NCBI GenBank assembly: GCA_019752375.1
Contig: JAIEMG010000018.1
Coordinates: forward strand, 1 to 45,578
Length of the DNA: 45,578 nucleotides
Reading direction: 5' to 3'
Origin: Gemmataceae bacterium
Lineage (GTDB): Bacteria; Planctomycetota; Planctomycetia; Gemmatales; Gemmataceae
The translations under genes were made by a program, and so were the position numbers. Positions 43,475 through 45,578 of this stretch are shown here, piece by piece. Numbering within the stretch: position 1 is the stretch's first letter; every line of letters begins with the position of its first letter. Under the pieces are notes generated by a model. The model worked only from the letters and a program-made list of their open reading frames with translations. It was not told the DNA's origin and did no database searches.

Positions 43475-43584
43475 TGCTTCGCGGAAATGCCTTGCTTCAG
43501 GAGCCCGAGGGCAAGCAAGGGTTGGCGTCATCCCGGATTTGAGAGAGGTGGCGCATTGTCGCCATGTCAATTCGTCGGCCGAGG

Positions 43585-43613
43585 AACTCCGGTCGTTCAC
43601 GCTCCCGGCTCGC
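43585..43613. repeat. Single arm of family F8
   Basis: AACTCCGGTCGTTCACGCTC begins a 29-base match, with one mismatch in the aligned part, to the right arm at 45358-45387. Only one arm is present. It begins 9 bases beyond the stop of the FtsQ-like gene, in a convergent gap (43475-43622) that otherwise holds nothing I recognise. Confidence 0.75.
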
Positions 43614-43622
43614 TCGGATCGG

Positions 43623-44009
43623 TCAACGCGGCCGGAACTTCAGTCGCACCAGGACGCGCCGTCCCGTCAGGACCTCCACCTTCTCTACCTTCTCCACCTG
43701 TGGATGCCGTGCGAACGCAGAGCCCAGGCGTGCCGCCAGGTCGCTGTCGAGCAGCTGCACGCGGTCGGGCAAGCTGGAGAGGTACTGCACCTCGGTGAGG
43801 AACTCCTCGCGATCCTTGCCCGGCGGGGAGTCGCAGGCAATGTCGGCAAACGTGATGGCGTGGTGATCCCGCGAGCGAAGCCAGTCGCGTGCTTGCCCGC
43901 CCAGGACAATCAAGCCGAATAGGAACAGGCCAACGCCCACGATGGGCGCCGACAGCAGCAAAGCGTGCTTGAAGATGGAGAAACCGAAGCCGGCGCCGGT
44001 CCGTGGCAT
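43623..44009 (-). CDS. Short FtsQ-like membrane protein, possibly truncated
   Basis: A protein of 128 residues. One membrane helix lies at about residues 14-37 (LLLSAPIVGVGLFLFGLIVL). The remainder has LTEVQYLSSLPDRVQLLDSD, then LAARLGSAFARHPQVEKVEK, then VEVLTGRRVLVRLKF, like a POTRA domain of FtsQ/DivIB. The protein ends there, without the beta domain that follows in full-length FtsQ. GGGAGG lies eight bases before ATG 44009; a start at 44039 would lie inside a repeat. It follows murB on the same strand, as ftsQ does in dcw clusters. Truncation near an F8 repeat arm is inferred. Confidence 0.65.
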   Translation of the reverse strand: MPRTGAGFGFSIFKHALLLSAPIVGVGLFLFGLIVLGGQARDWLRSRDHHAITFADIACDSPPGKDREEFLTEVQYLSSLPDRVQLLDSDLAARLGSAFARHPQVEKVEKVEVLTGRRVLVRLKFRPR

Positions 44010-44030
44010 GAGGCGATCCTCCCGGATCCC

Positions 44031-44158
44031 GAATGCCATTAACTTAGGCGAGATCCCAGTGGCACGGACATTTCTGTCCGTGCAGTTTCACGATTGCACG
44101 GACAGAAATGTCCGTGCCACTGGGAAATTCATGCTTCTCGCCAAAGTTAATGGCATCC
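44031..44158. repeat. F3 core inside the GAATGCC shell
   Basis: The core arms at 44055-44083 and 44096-44124 are perfectly complementary over 29 bases (GGCACGGACATTTCTGTCCG core). The outer shell, GAATGCCATTAACTTAGGCG at 44031 and its inverted copy at 44137-44158, matches 20 of 22 bases. The element sits between murB and the FtsQ-like gene in a co-directional pair. Confidence 0.9.
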
Positions 44159-44172
44159 TTCCGAATGCCTCT

Positions 44173-45051
44173 TTACCACACGGCGATTTCCAGCTCCAGA
44201 TCGACCGAGAAGCGTTCCTTCACTCGTGTGCGCACCAGGTCGATGAGGCGACGCACGTCACGGGGCGTGGCGCCGGCATGCGCCACGATGAAGTTGGCGT
44301 TGCGATCGGACACTTCGGCGCCGCCCACGCGGGTCTTCACCATGCCGGCCTGCTCGATCAGCTGGGCGGCATTGAGGCCGCGCGGGTTCTTGAAGATGCG
44401 GCCGGCGGCCTGAAATGTCAGTGGCTGGCTCGCCTTTCGTTGAATCCACGCCCGGCGCATCCGCTTGACGATGGCCTCCGCATCGTCGGGATCCAGCTCG
44501 AACTCGGCGCCCAGGATCACCGGATCGTCCAGGTTGCTCGTGCGGTCGGCGAAACGCAGTTCATCGCGCTGGCGCGTATAAACTTCGCCCCGTTCATCCA
44601 TGACTTCGACGCTGCGGACGTACTGGCCGATCTCGCCGGAGCGGTCGCCGGCATTGCAGCGCAAGGCGCCGCCGACGTTGCCGGGAATTCCCACCAGCGA
44701 TTCGAAACCGGCCAGTCCGTGGCGGGCAGCACTGGAGATCACGGCAGAGAGCGTTGCCCCGGTGCCCGCGTTCACGCGTCGGTCCGTCACGCGGATCTCG
44801 GTGAAGGCCGGCTCGCTGAGGCGCAGCACGGCGCCCCGCACGCCTTCCTCGCGCACCAGGACGTTGCAGCCGCCACCGAGGACGTGCAGGGCAATGCCAT
44901 CCTGGTAGCAGCGCTTGACCACTGCAGCCAGTTCGGCGCGGGAACGCGGCTGCGCGAGGAAATCGGCCGGGCCGCCCAGCTTGAAGTATGTGTGGGGTGC
45001 CAGCGGCTCGTTCACCTTGACGAATTCAGCAAAGTCTTCCAGACCAGGCAT
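44173..45051 (-). CDS. murB: UDP-N-acetylenolpyruvoylglucosamine reductase with altered catalytic motif
   Basis: A flavoprotein of 292 residues for peptidoglycan precursor synthesis. The FAD domain has YFKLGGPADFLAQP and HVLGGGCNVLVREEGVRG, with LVGIPGNVGGALRCNAG. The C-terminal domain has LIEQAGMVKTRVGGAEVSD followed by ANFIV. The motif normally reading G-[SC]-x-F-K-N-P, whose Ser or Cys donates a proton, reads GRIFKNPRG here: an Arg codon (CGC) at that position. A single base change from TGC would explain it. Otherwise the family residues look intact. It lies upstream of the FtsQ-like gene. Confidence 0.94.
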   Translation of the reverse strand: MPGLEDFAEFVKVNEPLAPHTYFKLGGPADFLAQPRSRAELAAVVKRCYQDGIALHVLGGGCNVLVREEGVRGAVLRLSEPAFTEIRVTDRRVNAGTGATLSAVISSAARHGLAGFESLVGIPGNVGGALRCNAGDRSGEIGQYVRSVEVMDERGEVYTRQRDELRFADRTSNLDDPVILGAEFELDPDDAEAIVKRMRRAWIQRKASQPLTFQAAGRIFKNPRGLNAAQLIEQAGMVKTRVGGAEVSDRNANFIVAHAGATPRDVRRLIDLVRTRVKERFSVDLELEIAVW

Positions 45052-45173
45052 AGCGTCGGTTCACTCGGGACGGTTGGCCACGGCCGACAGGGCTCCATAA
45101 CTTACTGTTATACTTGTCGCGGGGCGAACGCCGATACCCGAAAGCCGGCATGGTCCAAAAAGGGGGCAGGCAT

Positions 45174-45275
45174 GAATGCCATTAACTTAAGGCGAGCGGG
45201 GCGTGTAAACGCCCCGGTTTTGGTCTCTCAACCGGGGCGTGTAAACGCCCCGCTCGCCTTAAGTTAATGGCATTC
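45174..45275. repeat. F7 core inside the GAATGCC shell
   Basis: 46-base arms at 45174-45219 and 45230-45275 are complementary except for four bases in the GTAA loop. The outer part, GAATGCCATTAACTTAAGG, is the same shell as at 44031. The inner core is CGGGGCGTGTAAACGCCCCG, unrelated to the F3 core found inside that other shell. Confidence 0.92.
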
Positions 45276-45285
45276 GGGGCAGGCA

Positions 45286-45414
45286 TGCTTTGTAGAAAAC
45301 CGCCCTTTCGTGGCGAGCCGGGAGCGTGAGCGACCGGAGTTCTTCAAGGTCTCGAAAAACTCCGGTCGCTCACGCTCCCGGCTCGCCGAGGATTTCGGGG
45401 TTTTCTACAAAGCA
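45286..45414. repeat. F8 core inside a TTTGTAGAAAACC shell
   Basis: The outer arms TGCTTTGTAGAAAACC (45286-45301) and GGTTTTCTACAAAGCA (45399-45414) are perfectly complementary over 16 bases. The inner arms at 45312-45341 and 45358-45387 are perfect over 30 bases (GGCGAGCCGGGAGCGTGAGC core). Confidence 0.9.
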
Positions 45415-45485
45415 GGTCCGGCACCATTGTGCGCAGCACCCTTCGGGCCGTTCCGGCAACGGTGCCGGACTTGCTCTGTAGAAAA
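45401..45485. repeat. Palindrome family F12 sharing its end with the F8 shell
   Basis: TTTTCTACAAAGCAGGTCC and the following bases (45401-45429) pair with 45457-45485, with 26 of 29 matching. The left arm overlaps the right shell of the F8 element, so the two palindromes share one arm. The interior (45430-45456) is a further GC-rich region. Confidence 0.8.
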
Positions 45486-45507
45486 CCGCGCTTTGAGGCA
45501 TCGTACG

Positions 45508-45534
45508 GTTGCGGCCGGCACAGCCGGCCCTACA
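45508..45534. repeat. 27-base repeat (GTTGCGGCCGGCACAGCC), copy 2
   Basis: Identical over 27 bases to 13004-13030. From 45060 to the window end no gene is supported; short frames there are translations of the repeats. Confidence 0.8.
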
Positions 45535-45578
45535 AAAACTTAGTACCGCCCCGCCCCACAAGGGGTCTGAATTCGTGG

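Noticed and set aside
41972..43600. Long minus-strand frame (542 codons) opposite the DUF1501 gene
   Set aside because: It is antisense to a clear DUF1501 protein, with no family motifs.
45310..45561. Short frames near the right end
   Set aside because: They are translations of the F8/F12 palindromes on either strand.
1..45578. CRISPR array
   Set aside because: Repeats are inverted, scattered and of many families; no regularly spaced direct repeats or cas genes were seen.

Overview
The window looks like chromosomal DNA of a high-GC planctomycete, most likely from the Gemmata/Zavarzinella side of the phylum; this is inferred from gene content, since no rRNA gene is present. The markers are planctomycete cytochrome and Tat-exported families (DUF1549/DUF1553, DUF1501, DUF1552, DUF1587/1592/1588/1585), a XylR-type regulator beside such a pair, an ECF sigma factor fused to a WD40 domain, and many short palindromic repeats between genes.

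Layout. 1-6.0 kb: two hairpin repeats, a XylR-like regulator, then a divergent DUF1553-DUF1501 pair. 6.0-8.0 kb: a GntR regulator divergent from a DHDPS/NAL-family aldolase across an inverted repeat, followed by two palindromic repeats. 8.1-14.5 kb (minus): a DUF1552, DUF1592-type, HMA-domain operon, a transposase remnant and an exported PQQ beta-propeller. 14.9-22.1 kb (minus): a tight nine-gene operon with folE, two membrane genes, a 982-residue FAD/Fe-S oxidoreductase, moaD, two unknown small genes, moaE and moaA. 22.2-24.2 kb: a nucleotidyltransferase divergent from a sulfatase-fold protein that has lost its catalytic residues. 24.2-27.9 kb (minus): the sigma-WD40 protein and a WD40-like exported protein. 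28.1-32.9 kb: a DUF1501 protein, a fragment of an efflux adaptor, an exported protein of unknown function, and a LarA-like/YgfZ-like gene pair. 33.2-38.2 kb: CPBP protease, trpC, a GT87-like membrane protein and tilS. 38.2-41.6 kb: a toxin-antitoxin pair with a frameshifted toxin, purH, and an exported unknown. 41.8-45.6 kb: another DUF1501 protein, an FtsQ-like membrane protein, murB, and a dense cluster of nested palindromes.

Most genes are housekeeping (pterin/molybdopterin, tryptophan, purine, tRNA modification, peptidoglycan) or members of planctomycete-expanded exported families. The most unusual feature is the intergenic palindrome system. At least nine unrelated sequence families share one plan: two inverted copies of a short hairpin around a small loop, sometimes inside an outer inverted-repeat shell. 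The same outer shell (GAATGCCATTAACTTAAGG) encloses two different cores at 44.03-44.16 kb and 45.17-45.28 kb, and one core family occurs both with and without that shell. This suggests modular, exchangeable or nested mobile palindromes comparable to bacterial REP/BIME elements. Several genes next to these elements look damaged or altered. No tRNA, rRNA, CRISPR array or complete insertion sequence was seen.
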